This document shows, piece after piece, positions 16,919 through 30,751 of a DNA stretch of 64,000 bases (position 1 is its first letter; each line of letters opens with the position of its first letter). Made by a program: the position numbers and the translations under genes. The DNA is from Sipunculus nudus (Eukaryota > Annelida > Sipuncula > Golfingiida > Sipunculidae), in the NCBI GenBank assembly GCA_026874595.1, contig CM049321.1, positions 18,258,979-18,322,978 of the forward strand, read 5' to 3'. Under the pieces are notes generated by a model. That model did not search any database. It saw nothing but the letters and a program-made list of their open reading frames with translations, and was not told the DNA's origin.

Positions 16919-19900
16919 TAAGTTTAATGGGTGATGATCTTCATGAACATTTTGTTTGCTCTTCCATGATGCTATGATTTTTTTGCTTGTTTTTATATTA
17001 ATGTGAGGAGTAATAATGTGGTCTCCTACGACGTTTTCTATTTAAATAAACCTGTGCCCAAGTACCGATGGCCGTAATTGTCCTTTCGATTTATATATTT
17101 ATCAATATTAACATAATCTCATAACTACCTAAATTTTTAACCATATTGTCTTATAATTTTGTTAGGTTGCTGTAATTTGGGCGGTAACGGAAACTACAAG
17201 CAATTCGACAGAGGTCAAAATGTGCAATTTCGGAGCAACTGTACCTACAATTTCGTAACGAATAATGCAGGGACATTCAGTGTCTGGGTTGACACAGAGT
17301 TTGATAATATTGGCGTTAGCTTCGCCGATCGAGTTTTAGTGCACTATGACGGAGTGGAGTACATTATGAGAGATTCCGGTCTTGTAGTGGTACGTTTGAT
17401 TTACAGTCCTGAACATGTACCCAACATTTTGAGATAATCAAGTGCATTTTTATGTCGGTTTATACACGCTATTCACTTTAAAGTTGAATTACATTTACCT
17501 CCCTATGCAAAGCTAATGTTTAGTATAATAGTCGTTCTTGCTATATTTTATTGGTAATTTACAAATATTGTGACAGAATTTTTTCCTATTGAATTCGAAA
17601 AACGAGTCAGCTTGATTTTCCAGTTTTACCTCCAAGTCCAAGTACACCCCTTTAAAAAGTATCCGGACTTAAATCATCCATCACGAGTAAAAAGGACTAA
17701 AGTCCGGGATATCTGTTTTAGATTTATATCAGTGGCTGTTTGCCAATGAAGGAAAACATGTATCTGTGATATGTTTAATATGACTGTTTATCATCTATGC
17801 TTATCTTCTAATTGAGCTAACAAAATAGAGTAACTCGTGTGGCCGATTAATGTGTATTTTCTTCTTTTAACCTTTCCTCAATTAGGACAACCAGCCTGTG
17901 ACCCTTACGACCGAGTTTCAAGATTTTGCCAACGGCGCCATTAAAATACGGACACAATCAAACAATATAGAGTTTCATATTACCGCCGAAGAAGTTGAGA
18001 TAACGTATTACGGGAACAAGAACCTAGATTTATGTTTGTCGAGTCAGTGGCAACAAAATCCAGGACTGGTGAACGGGTTATGTGGCAACTACAACGGGAT
18101 GTAAGTTTATGTCAATTACACATATAATAAAGATAACACCTATTTTGCGTCCAAAACTTATAATATTTAACATAAAACTAAAAAGCAACCATTTAACGCA
18201 CCATGCTCCCTAAAATATCATGTTTTAAACAGCAATACAGGAAATTAGGACATATTTGTAGTGAATAAACTGATAGAGAAATGCCTCTTTAGGAGGTGAT
18301 ATCATTAGAAAAACTTGGATTTTAAATATCTAATTTGGTAATAGCCCACTCTTTTGGAAAGTTAATCTGGATACAAAGTTTATTCATCAGTAACATTTAA
18401 TTTAGTTTGGGATTTCGAGGGAACTGGTTCGCACATAATTATACTGACGTCAACAAGGCTCGGTGTATCGAACCTGCGAAACCCTGGGTTTGTAATCATC
18501 CCCATTTCATCGTCATAGCACTGGGGAACCCCTAAAGTCACACTGGTCTGTGATTTACACACGGCTGTGGCGCCCAGCCCTATCAGTAATACAGCGAAGC
18601 CTAAAAAAACTATAAAATATATCCCTTTTTACTCCTTTACAGTGTTTTTTTTTATATTTTAATTCAAAGCAAAATCCATTTTAAGAGTAACGACTTACTT
18701 TGCACACCAAAAAAATGTGGGTTCACAGGCATACATGTTGCTTTGCGTAAAAATAAAGTGTTAGTGTAAACTGCTTACTTAAACCACAGTTGTCTGCACT
18801 TTACTGAAGGTTTAGTGCTTAGTCAGCCCCAAAATTTAAGATAATGCACCGAAACCTACATAATGAATATTGAGTAAAAGAAGTATGTCGCATTCTTTCT
18901 ACTATTCTTATGATTATTCCCCTGCTGGTATTAAGTAAATTATTGGTGTTATGTTAAATAACTGATATAAATACATGTTTAGAAATTTAAAATGCATACT
19001 ATAGATTTTTTATTATATTTTATTTGTATTTAAGTGACAACGATGACGTCGTGACAAGTGACGGGACTCCAACGACCGATCCCGACGAGTTTGGAGAAAG
19101 CTGGGTGGTTGGAAATGAAGAGGGGTAAGTTCATATGCATACATAAATATTAAAATATGGACTCTATTTATCCTATATTTATAATTATTGAAAAAATATG
19201 AAAATCATCACATGGTAATTATTTTAACATTATGCACTGATATTAAAAGCTTCAACACAACTAGGCTTTAACTATACACATAAATACAAACATATATATG
19301 CATATATATTCATATGCATATATACAAACGTATAGCATATATACATATACATTGAGTAGAAATACACAAATTCCACGGCCAATGGCCAGTACAATCGGTT
19401 TTTCGTTTATTCGCTGGCTTTGGTATGAAATACAAAAACCAAGCATCTGCATCAAACATTAGTAATTGCCTGTAAGATTAATTCAAAGAGAACGTATGCG
19501 ATATCTAAAATTACTTATTATTTCTTATTTCTTCTCTTCCAGCTGTGGTTCCACCTGTGAGTATAAATCACGTATTTGTTATCTTTTATTTTTCCCATAA
19601 AGGTAAAAATTCAATACCTAGGAAAAATTTTGAAACTCTCAGGTTAATTTATACAATAAAAGTTAGTTAGAGTAATGGTTCTCGGGTTTAGGCCTATTAC
19701 ATTGAAAAGTTACCCTTACCTCCAAATGCGCTCGTTCCATTAATAATGATTTAATCACTTTAGAAAAGTATTAACTAATTACTTGCAATTACTTAATACA
19801 AAACATACAAAGGGATGGTGCCTGAAAAGCAAACTGATTAAAAAGATAAAGGGAAACTACAAACAAAACATATGTCATAAATTAAAGGCATTATACCTAT

Positions 19901-22900
19901 ACATAGGGTAATATATTATGTACCATGTTACTATTTACTCATTCGTCTGGAAAACTCACACAGCGACAAATACATGCACAATGCAGCACAGTATGAAATG
20001 AATGTAAATATGAAATAAATAAAAAATATACAGATAGAAGGTAAAAAATGAAAGTTCAGTCTATTCTTAGTTTAAAGTCGGTAGCGTTTTAACTAATCGC
20101 ATATCAAATATGAGGCACATATTCCATCTCTGCAGTCAATTAACTCTGATATAAGATGTATTTTTATTTATGCTGTCGCCATCTTGAGATGCCTCTTAAG
20201 GATCTTTAAATGTGTCTCGCACTCGATACTATGATCGAGCATCTGACATTCTAGATATTGCGTATTACCTCCAAGACCACCAACTGGTTTATAATGAGAC
20301 CTTTTTGTTAGGAAATTCACAAAGTCATTTGCAATATTCAGCATTGTGAGGAATATGTTTATAAAGAGTGTGGTGATTATACAAATCAGAGCCGAAGAGC
20401 CCGCAAGTCCATGCAAAATATTCTTGTGCGAGTCTTAAGTCTTATTATATGATGTACGTTATCGCTCAATTTACTTATGCATTAAAAACCAGGTTTGACA
20501 GGTAAATGGAACAACAGTAAAAGGGAAATAGCCTGTCCCTAACCTTGCTAGACAAACATCCACGAGACGCTATTGAAGTGTTTAAGCTTGCAACAAATTT
20601 GACTCTTTTACCGAAGACGTCATTGTTATCTGACCAGTTCCAAGTCATTTTATTCCTCAGGAACTGTTTAGATTCCTGCCATACTAGAGAAACACAATTT
20701 AAAAAAAAAAATTCTGATCTTGCTGGATACACCTGCTAAAAATAACATATTTTTTTTCTTTGGATATTAAACATATCAAATTCCTCAGCAAAACCATCGC
20801 CTTCTTTACCGTCATTTTATTTGTTTTTGTTTTTTTTTTTAATATTACGGAGAAGGGGGTGTGTGGTATTACACCCCCTATGCGTAGACTGTTATTACCC
20901 CCAAACTTTTCAAATTCAACATCATCCTATTTTGGCATATTAACAGGTTTCCGTGGATATTTTTTTTTCAGTATTCTAATGACTGCAGACGAAACATTGC
21001 GATCCACGAGTAAATGGGACAACTTAGAAATATCAATTCTTACAAAAGCGAGTGACGCGTCAACAAAACAACTGTGCACTGATGACCAGTTACATATGTA
21101 ATGGTCAATAACCTCTGTAAATACTAATGTGTTACAGTCTTTTCAACGGTGGGGTATCCATTGAATTTTTACGATTATTCTCTTAAGCTTTAATATTTTC
21201 ACACAATTTGACAATAGAGGGAGCAAAAGCCTAATATTTGATGTAAGACTACATAACAAAAACCTACGTGAATATTTTGCAACATTTTGTTTCTTCTGAA
21301 TCATTCAGCAAAGTGACATGGCATCTGTCATGGGTTAATAGCCTCACTTCGGCAATAACATTTTAGAAAATTTTAGTATAACAACCGATCAAGAGGTTAT
21401 AAATGTAGTTGTTTGAGCATCTTACCAGTACCTTGACCATCAACAAATTGGCCGAGATGTTGTAAAAAATATATTGTTTTCTCATATATTGAGTTTAATG
21501 ATTTACTAAAATGTTATACAAGGTATGGTTTTGGTTTCATTCTAGTTATATAGATCTTTGCCTCATTTCTCCATTGCAGCTTACTTTCTGGATCTGATCT
21601 GTAAGTTTCAGAATAGATCAGCATATTTCAATGACCGCAAAACTGTGGAACAGACTATAGTTGAATGCCCTTTCAAAAAAGCATATTTGAATTGAGAAGT
21701 GTCAAGTGTATCTCTATTTTTCTGAATAATAACAAGTAATTTATTTAAACAACTTGTCAGTGAAATAACCCTATAATTATCACTACATGCTAGGTCACCT
21801 CTTAGGTCTTCTGTACCTCAAGTCAATGCCAGTATAAGGAATGTTCTTAAATGTTCTTTTTTCTGCTCTGACTTGTATGGTTTTAATTTCTCTTATAGCG
21901 TGTTTGTATTCGGTATGCTAACAACATATAACTTGCACCTACACAAATCTGAATAATGCCTATATACAGCTTATCTATATGACTTGTGTGTGTCCTCGAT
22001 GAACAGGTATTGTTGAAACATGTAAAATAATAGAAATGTTATGGTTTATTTTCTAAAATTATATTCGATTTTGTTTTTGTATCCCTGAATCGCCCAAGAG
22101 GCATGAGACAAGTCAACCTCGTTTTGATATTATATCGCACAGGCTTATGATCGGTCATCTATAATTCCTTCAAGACAAATTGATCTGTAAATATCATCTG
22201 AACAAATGAAATGATCAAGAATTAAGTTTCCTCCCCACAATTTCTGATCAGGCAGCACCTGTAGGCTATTCCAAGCAAATATAGATTGTTGCTTATACAG
22301 AACATATTTTGTTAGTACCTTGTATGAATGTTATGCCTGCATAAATCTACATTACAGTATCCTCTCTCCTTTTTTTTTAAATAAATTGTTTTAAAAAAAA
22401 ATATTGTAAAATTTGGTTTGACATTATGAATATCTATTTCTTATATGTTTTCGTAGGATAAAAAACAAAACAATAAAAAAAGTGTAATTTACATACAGCG
22501 ATTTTAAAATAAATCATAACGTGTCAAAAAACGATTGGCACTAAACATTTGCCAAGATTTTGACGAATGATACAAGAAACATATAGATATCATTTTAAGG
22601 GATACATGGCATCTTCTCTCATAAAAAAGTACCAATTTAAAACTTTGAATAAAAATAACACCAACATTCCTTAGATTGTACAGAGAAAGTTTGTTTAAAA
22701 TATAATTCTCCTTGAGGTTTGCGCTCTCTTGGTGCTTTTATCCCATTGGGGTGTTTCATTATATTATTATCCGTGTTTTATTTTATTTTAGCGCCAACCA
22801 CAACAACCCAGTCCCCGACACAAGGTTAGTAAATAGAATATATATTTTATATCAAAGTCAACTCTCGGTGACACTATCTATTTAATGAAAATTAAAGAAA

Positions 22901-23806
22901 GTAGAGAATTAAAATGAATGTCGTTATTAAACGTTTCGTTATTCAACTTATTGAATAATCTTAAATATAACTTAAAATAGAAATCTTCTGAGATTTGCGC
23001 TCTCTGGATGCTTCAATCTTATTTGTGTGTTTCATTATACTATTATCTGTGTTTTAATTTAGCGCCAACCACAACAACTCCGTCCCCGACACAAGGTTAG
23101 TCAATGAAATATATATTTTATATCAAAGTCAACTAACTGTCGGTGACACTATATATTTATTAAATGAAAGAAAGAAGAGAATAAAAATGAATGTCATTGT
23201 TAAAAGTTTCGTATTCAACTTATTGAATAACTTAAACTATAATTTAAGATAGAATTCTCCTTGAGGTTTGCGCTCTCAGGGTGCTCTTATCTCATTTGGT
23301 TGTTTCATTAAATTATTATCTGTGTTTTATTTTATTATAGCGCCAACCACAACAACTCCGTCCCCACCACAAGGTTAGTAAATGGAATATATATTTTTAA
23401 TCAAAGTCAACTGACTATTGGTGACACTATCTGTTTATAGAAAATGAAAGAAAGTAGAGAATGAAAATAAATGTCGTTATTAAACGTTTCGTTATTCAAC
23501 TTACTGAATCCCAACACCAGAAAATGATTAACAATCAATCAAATACAAAACATGAAGGACATTTGAAGCAAAAGTTATTTCCAAATATTAAATAAGACGG
23601 AATAATATGTAAAAAGTCTCTATGAGCGTTTGATTTTTAATGATTTGGGTTTTTAATTTTTAAAAGTCAAAACTGAAATCTTTTAAATGATTTACTATTT
23701 ATATTTAATATATATTTGGTATCGAACCAGCGACGATAATTAATTAATTCATGATTTCATATTTATTTGATATGTGAACTTATGTCAATGAATATTTAAT
23801 TCCAAG

Positions 23807-23871
<65 letters not shown>

Positions 23872-26800
23872 CTGGTGACATTAAATATTTAATTCCAAAA
23901 TTTCATCATTATTTAATATATGAACCGATGCATATATACCGTATTTTATTTTTCACATCATAGAAATTTGCTGCAATGCAAGAGGCGATCCTCACTTTGG
24001 CCCCTTCGACGACAGCCCAACGGTACACTATCAGGGGGTGTGTACATACAACCTGGTATCTGCTGACAACGGTGTATTTAGTGTCTGGATAGAGACGGAG
24101 AACAGACGTGGGAACACCCGTGTGTCATGGACGAAGCTGGTGACAATCAATTATGGCGGACAGAGCTACACGCTAACAAGCTGGTCCGTTTTAACTGTAA
24201 GTGTATATTAAACACATTATGAAATATTTTGCTATTTTCTGTATACTACTGACCCCACAACCTCATTGATTCCGTCGTCCATGCTTTCTCAAAGTCATGA
24301 ACTTTGTTTTTAAAAAGCTTTTCTTAGATAAGCACCTTTAGCCAAGTTAGAAAAATTCAATAACAAGTTAAAATATATTTCCCTTTTGGTCTGCTTAATG
24401 CACTCATTTAGGTAAAATTCAATGTCGTTAAAAAAGAAAGATATTCAAATTCGCTAATTGCACTCACCCTTTTAGGCATTAAATAACTTCAAATATTTTT
24501 TTCAGGTGTTTTCAATGTATACCATGTGATGACACACATATATTCTAACTTTATCCAGGACCCTGTTGAAAACCAGCAAATGTGCTGAATATAGGCTATC
24601 CTGGTAAAAGATGTTTGAAATAAATAAATAAACCAAGCTTACATTTTAACAGACTGCATTATTTTATAATCACGGGTGGCTAGAAATAATTTAACCGTAT
24701 ATAAAATGTCTACGGCTGTTAGGGCGTTATAGTAAGGTGCATTGGTCTCTGGTTTGAGATATATACACCGAGTATGATGTATATAAAACACGAGACTTGT
24801 TTCAGTGGACAGGGGAACAGGGGACAGGGTATGATGGACATAATATGATTTGTCTTTCTCATTTTTAGAGAAAAATCATGCACAATTTTAAAATATCGAA
24901 TTCGAGATATTTACGTCACCCTCTTTATAATTTCTTCTTACATACACTCAATCATTTTCAAAGTATGCATCTCATTATGAAGAAATTAAGGATATGACTT
25001 GCTCCAGTGGCCTTATAAAACTATCAGTGTGATGTTGGTCTATACAATGATCTTGATTGTGCACATCATATTCTATTTGAATCACATCAGATTTCCAATA
25101 GGGTTGAAGTTTAGCAAATTTACATCCGTTGCAAAAATAAATATAAGGTATTATGTGGTGGGAGTAAAGAAAAACTGCGATTATGGCTCTTATCATTTTG
25201 TCTTAAGGGGGGGGGGGGGGGCAGGGCGTGTGCTTGTACCCTATCTAATGGATTGTTCTCCTCACATTTTCTCAGTTAACGATGCCCTTGATATAACATA
25301 TATCAGAATACGAAGCGTCATTATGAATAGTCGGATAAACAGGTGGTAGGGCAGTCAAAGTGACCTGTACTTAATAATTCCATCTCAGGCTACAAATGAA
25401 ATAGCAGTGAACAATAACTTCCAACCCATCGTTGATGGTAACGTGCGAATAGAGAAGATCGACAAATATGTAGTCTTGACCATTGAGAATGAAGGTGTCA
25501 GAGTCACCTGGAACCGACGATCTTATGTACAAGTTTGTCTCGAACCTCAGTGGCAGGACGCCAATGGCCTAGTGAATGGTATATGTGGAAACAACAACGG
25601 CGAGTAAGTGTTTAAATATAAGAGAGAAAGAGAGAGAGTAATTTATTTGACATAAAAGCAATGGATCCACCTGTGACACAAGGAAATATCATATTATTGT
25701 ACGGAAGTTCAAAGATTTGCATTTCATAAGATTTGAGATAATTTGAATAATGAAGGAAATTAAGAAGAAATTGAGAAGTTTATTTACTGAAAGAGTGGAG
25801 AGAAGAAAAACTATTTTGATAAAAGATACAATATATTAGTATGCCTTAAAAGACTGTTCTTGGAACTGTATTATAGGGTATGTAAGTCAATTTATATTAA
25901 TGTTCTTTTTATCATATTTATTTTTTGTTGAAATATTTTTTAAAGGGGCCCAATCACCTATAAAGCATGTTGCGTTAACACGGAAAATAGCTTCCTCCCT
26001 TTAAAATAAATCTGTTCCTGCCAAAATATTGCCCTGAAACAGTTTGCTCTCTCCTGTAAACAAATGTTAAAAACAGTGGACCGGGCGCGATGATAGATGT
26101 CAACATAAACAAAGCGCGTCGGGCTGTGTGCATCGCTGAGCCAAAACACCTGCCGATCTGGAGATGCCCGGTCTGACTTGGCCCAAAAATGTAATACATG
26201 TTTCATCTAGCTGTAACACAGCGTGTTACCCCTCTAAATCAGACCTCCGGTCACACGGCCTTGTTATGGTAAACAGACGGTGTTCATTAACACGCAGAGC
26301 CATAACATGGTGTTAAACAGCCATATGCGTACGAAATGAGACCTGTTCTCGGACGGTTTTGCTGGGAAACATTTGTATAAAGCAAAACTGAACTAAAAGC
26401 GTGAAAGAATAGCCATAATTTAGCTCCTGATTGTGTCCCTTTAAGCGATGCCACTAGGTTGCGCCAGAAATATGTAACCGTTCTCTAACGAATTCCACAA
26501 GAAAGTTTTAAGGGGATGCCGTACTAGTTGATTATTTAATGGTATTGTTTATTGGTATATTCTCATATTGTCATTACATCTGTTACACTCAATTAGATGT
26601 GTTATTATATGCTGAAATACAGAGTCATAATAAATTCTATGTACACATTAGTTATGGAACGATATGTATTCTGTTTTCATTAAATTTTCAGTCCTAGTGA
26701 TGATTTGACGACGAGTGATGGAGTTCCTGTTAATGCAAACAGGGAAGGCTTCAGAACATTTGGAGACAGTTGGAATGTGACACAGTAAGTCGGCACCATT

Positions 26801-29800
26801 TGAATCTACTGATGTCAGTAAATAAATGGTATCGTACTGTTATTTGAAGATTAGGGAGTGTTCGGAAAGAAAGCGAATTTGCGCTGTAAAATTTGCCGAT
26901 GCAGGTATATTTGCTACCAAATCTCTAGATAGAAAATATAACCTGAACACTGTCTTCAGAGTACTCTCGTGTCGCATCCCTGTGCCCTTATCAAACCCTG
27001 ACAAGTTTATTTCTTATATATAAGAAAGATATAAAGTATGATTTTAATAATATAATATCTAAATATATATAATATCTTTTTAAATCGGACATGGGTGCTG
27101 ACATTTTGTGTAGAAATCACGCTAAATCCTGGATATCAGGGGACGCATGTCGAAATTATTGGTATACTGATGGTCGAAATTCTATTACACAATAAAACTG
27201 TACAATTCTTACTCCAAAGCAGATTCCTGATTGAAGGAAGTAAATTATGGTTCTTACCAGGCTTTATTTGTGGTAGATTTCGCCTCTTGATTGCATATAT
27301 ACATGTAAATATATGAAATATATATTGAGACCTTTACTTAGACCTGTTTGATCTCTCTTATTGAAGGGAATGAGCACTCAAGAGTGCGAGAGACACCATC
27401 TAACAAATCTGAACAAAGATGTCCATTGTTTATTGATTAAATATAATTTTAATCTATTGATTAAAAACTTAGCATTTATTCAAATAATCACGTACTTTAA
27501 AATGCTATGCAGATGCGAAGGAGAAACCCCACTGGGTCCAGATTGTACCCAAGAAATGAACAACGAAGCCGCTCAGTGGAACAGATGCGGTCAGATAACT
27601 GACGCCAGTGGTCCGTTTGCGGACTGCCTGGTTGAGTTAGGTTACGCTGAATATTACGAAGCCTGCGAGTACGACATCTGTGCCACCTATGGCGACGTGA
27701 CAGCAATGGGGGAGATAGTTTGTGAGCATCTTATGGCCTTGCAAATCACGTGCGAGGCAGCGGGATATCAAATAGGAAACTGGTGGGACGCAGCCGGATG
27801 TGGATGTGAGTTGGCAGGTTTTTTTTTTTTATCCATACCACAGGCAGACACACTCACATACATATATTTAGAAATCAAACCCACATAGTCGCCATTTTAA
27901 TTGATGCTCACAATAAATCCGACAAATAAATAAGGTGGTTCTACTTCTACACATTTTCCCTCTCCTTATTTATATTCGGTCTCATCATCTATAAGTGCTT
28001 TATACTCTTAATTAAAGAAGGTTAAGACAAGGTTAATACTAACTTATAAATTTTACAAGCTTTCCTGGATCAATTGACACCTTCCAGGATATTGATTCGT
28101 TCTTTTTTTCTGAAATCACGTATCCGCCCCTGTCAGTTAAAGTTAAATTGACCTTAACTGGTGAAAATATATCTATTTAACAAGATCTTAAAATAATCAG
28201 TTATTCCTACACTGTCTCTCGAGCAAGTGCATATGAATAAGTTACACAGCCACGGCTTCACAATGATTGGTAAAACGCAGTCAGGACATTTAGTTCCATT
28301 TGTTAGTCAACGGGTGGACTCGTGTTTATAAAGGTAAACTAAAACCCGAAGCCGAGTAAGCCACACAAATGCAACGGGCTTTGACAGAAAGACGGCTGAC
28401 TTAAGTAGTAAGCGGGGTGTCGTGACTCGACTCGGCTTGCAAAATGTCGGCTAGCTTAAACTGGCCTGAAAGCCGATTCATTGGGCAATATAACAAAGTA
28501 ACATTTTATGTTATAAAGAATCCGTTTATTTAAACAGGCTATTTATTTTGCGCATGACACATTGCATTCAACTTACATTTAACGCGTTTGTGATTAAAAA
28601 TCGAGTATATTTTAGCTTGATGGTTTCATAAGCCAAAAGTTTCATACTTTAACAATCACTCTGTTTCTTTTCAGCGACAAGAAACTAAGGACAAAAACAA
28701 TCCAGAACATTTGTTTCGGGCATTTATATTGTAACAGATTTATCTTTTTGCATTATTTGTTCCCAAGCCAAACTGAGCTGCACAAAATCGGCTCATTTTG
28801 GCTCAATCACGAAATATCGTCGGCGCCTCCTAATAAACTCGGCTGGCTCGGCTTAATCTTAACTCGGCTGACGGCGGCGCAAAATGCCGGCGGCACCGGG
28901 CGTTAAGGTTAACCCCAAGTTGACCGGCTGGGGAAGAACCCTGCGCCGGGGATGATTACACATGCACGAAGATCCCGTATTTACGGTTAGCATCCTGTCG
29001 CTTAGGCACACCCGAGCTGGATTTAAATATAAATAGTAATATAAAGTTAACTCGGCATTTCATAGAAAAGCACGCTGTTTCCTCTAACAAAATACATTGT
29101 CAATCTTCGCCCGCTGTTCAACGATGAGACTTAATACTGAATACTAATTTGTGTTACGTCTTCCACAATATGTGTAATATAAATCTTTTCCCTCAAATAA
29201 CAAAAATTCTTTAAAATGCCTATGGCTTTATCGATTTAGAAGAAAAAGTACCCGCTTTCGACGTCATTGATTAATCATCACAACGCTAACGCTACAAAAT
29301 ACTTGTCCTCCTAGACTATTAAAAGTTCATTATGCCTCCGCCAGGTGGCGAGAGCTATCACACCTTACCCACGTTGCGTCTGTGAGCAAATTTACTTAAA
29401 ACTGACATTATGGAAAATATGTGGATGGTTTGAAAAATTCCGAAGCAACAATCCATTAAACCTTATATATAACCTAGATCACCATAACAGAAATATAAAA
29501 ATTATTATATCCAGATGTTACGTCTATTTCATTAAAATGGAACGGTATTGGTTGTTGGCTTGAGGATGATTCTGCCGTCGGTATGACGTCTCAGACAACA
29601 TGTTGTTTTCGTTACAGCTGATGGCGTACCAGAACCGCAGCCGGACACTTGTTGCTATGCCTCCGGGGATCCACACTTTGGTCCGTATGACGGCGGTAGA
29701 CGTGTACACTACCAGGGCCTGTGTACCTACAACTTGGTATCAGCTAAAAACGGAACCTTCTCCGTGTGGATAGAGACCGAGCACAGAAGGGGGAGAACTC

Positions 29801-30689
29801 ACGTGTCTTGGACCAAGTTGGTGATCATCAATTATGGCGGACAACAATATAAACTAACGAAAACATCCGTTTGGGTGGTGAGCGTCCTGTACTTGTGTCG
29901 CCCGGTTTTTTTTTTAAACGTCTGTTTTGGGAAGAAAACATAAATCCAAATGAATTAATCAAATGTAATGTTTTGACTTTCAATACCTAAATTATTAATG
30001 TGTATAGCTGTATGTTTCTTATATCAAATATATATAAATGTTGGTTCAATAGGAGGAGGTTATCGAGTTAATGCTCAGGCAGGAGATACAACTTAGCATT
30101 ACCTGTTTCAGAGTTGTAAAGCGTCAAGGCGGGATGGTCGGTTTACTGAGGTATTGGCCCGATGGGAGTGGCGGGTTAACGGGTGGGGCACGGTCGAGAT
30201 CATTATCTATATCCTTATTATGTTCCGGGTGCTGTAATAGATCGATAGTTCACTGAATATACTGATTGTGTTAAAAGTGGTAAACGATCATGAGTTTACA
30301 ATAATTATCGTGAGTAACTGTCGAAAATTTACTGTTTATATACATTTCATTATTGCTGCTGAACTCGCAGGAGTTTACTGTTTATATTTTACGTTGTAGG
30401 GTGCGACTGAATATGTGGTGAACAATAACTTTGCTACGATCATTGACGGAGAAGTCCGTATACAGAAGATTGATAGGAGAATAGTCCTGACGATCGAGAG
30501 TGAAGGCATCACCGTAACGTGGAATCGGAGATCGTATGTACAAGTATGTCTAGGACCCGAGTGGTACCAGGGTGGTTCAGGCCTGGTCGAAGGTCTCTGT
30601 GGAAACAACAACGGCGAGTAAGTGTAAACCCCCTAAAAACATTAATATTTTGTCAAAAATAATGAATATATACTTTACAGTATAACTAC

Positions 30690-30751
<62 letters not shown>

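Larger units (their letters stand above)
22690..23510 (+). repeat. Tandem duplication of an exon-plus-intron unit (about 275 bp x 3)
   Basis: Three head-to-tail units, each with the upstream intron block (TTGCGCTCTC ... GTTTCATTA), a 33-bp exon, GGTTAGT and a downstream block (AATATATATTT ... GTGACACTAT). Exon starts are 271 and 278 bp apart. The intron parts are recognisably alike, so the duplications are fairly recent and copied whole exon-intron units. Confidence 0.85.

Noticed and set aside
22690-23510. Regular 33-bp repeats as a CRISPR array
   Set aside because: The repeats are splice-flanked coding exons in a metazoan gene and the intervals are homologous introns, not unique spacers.
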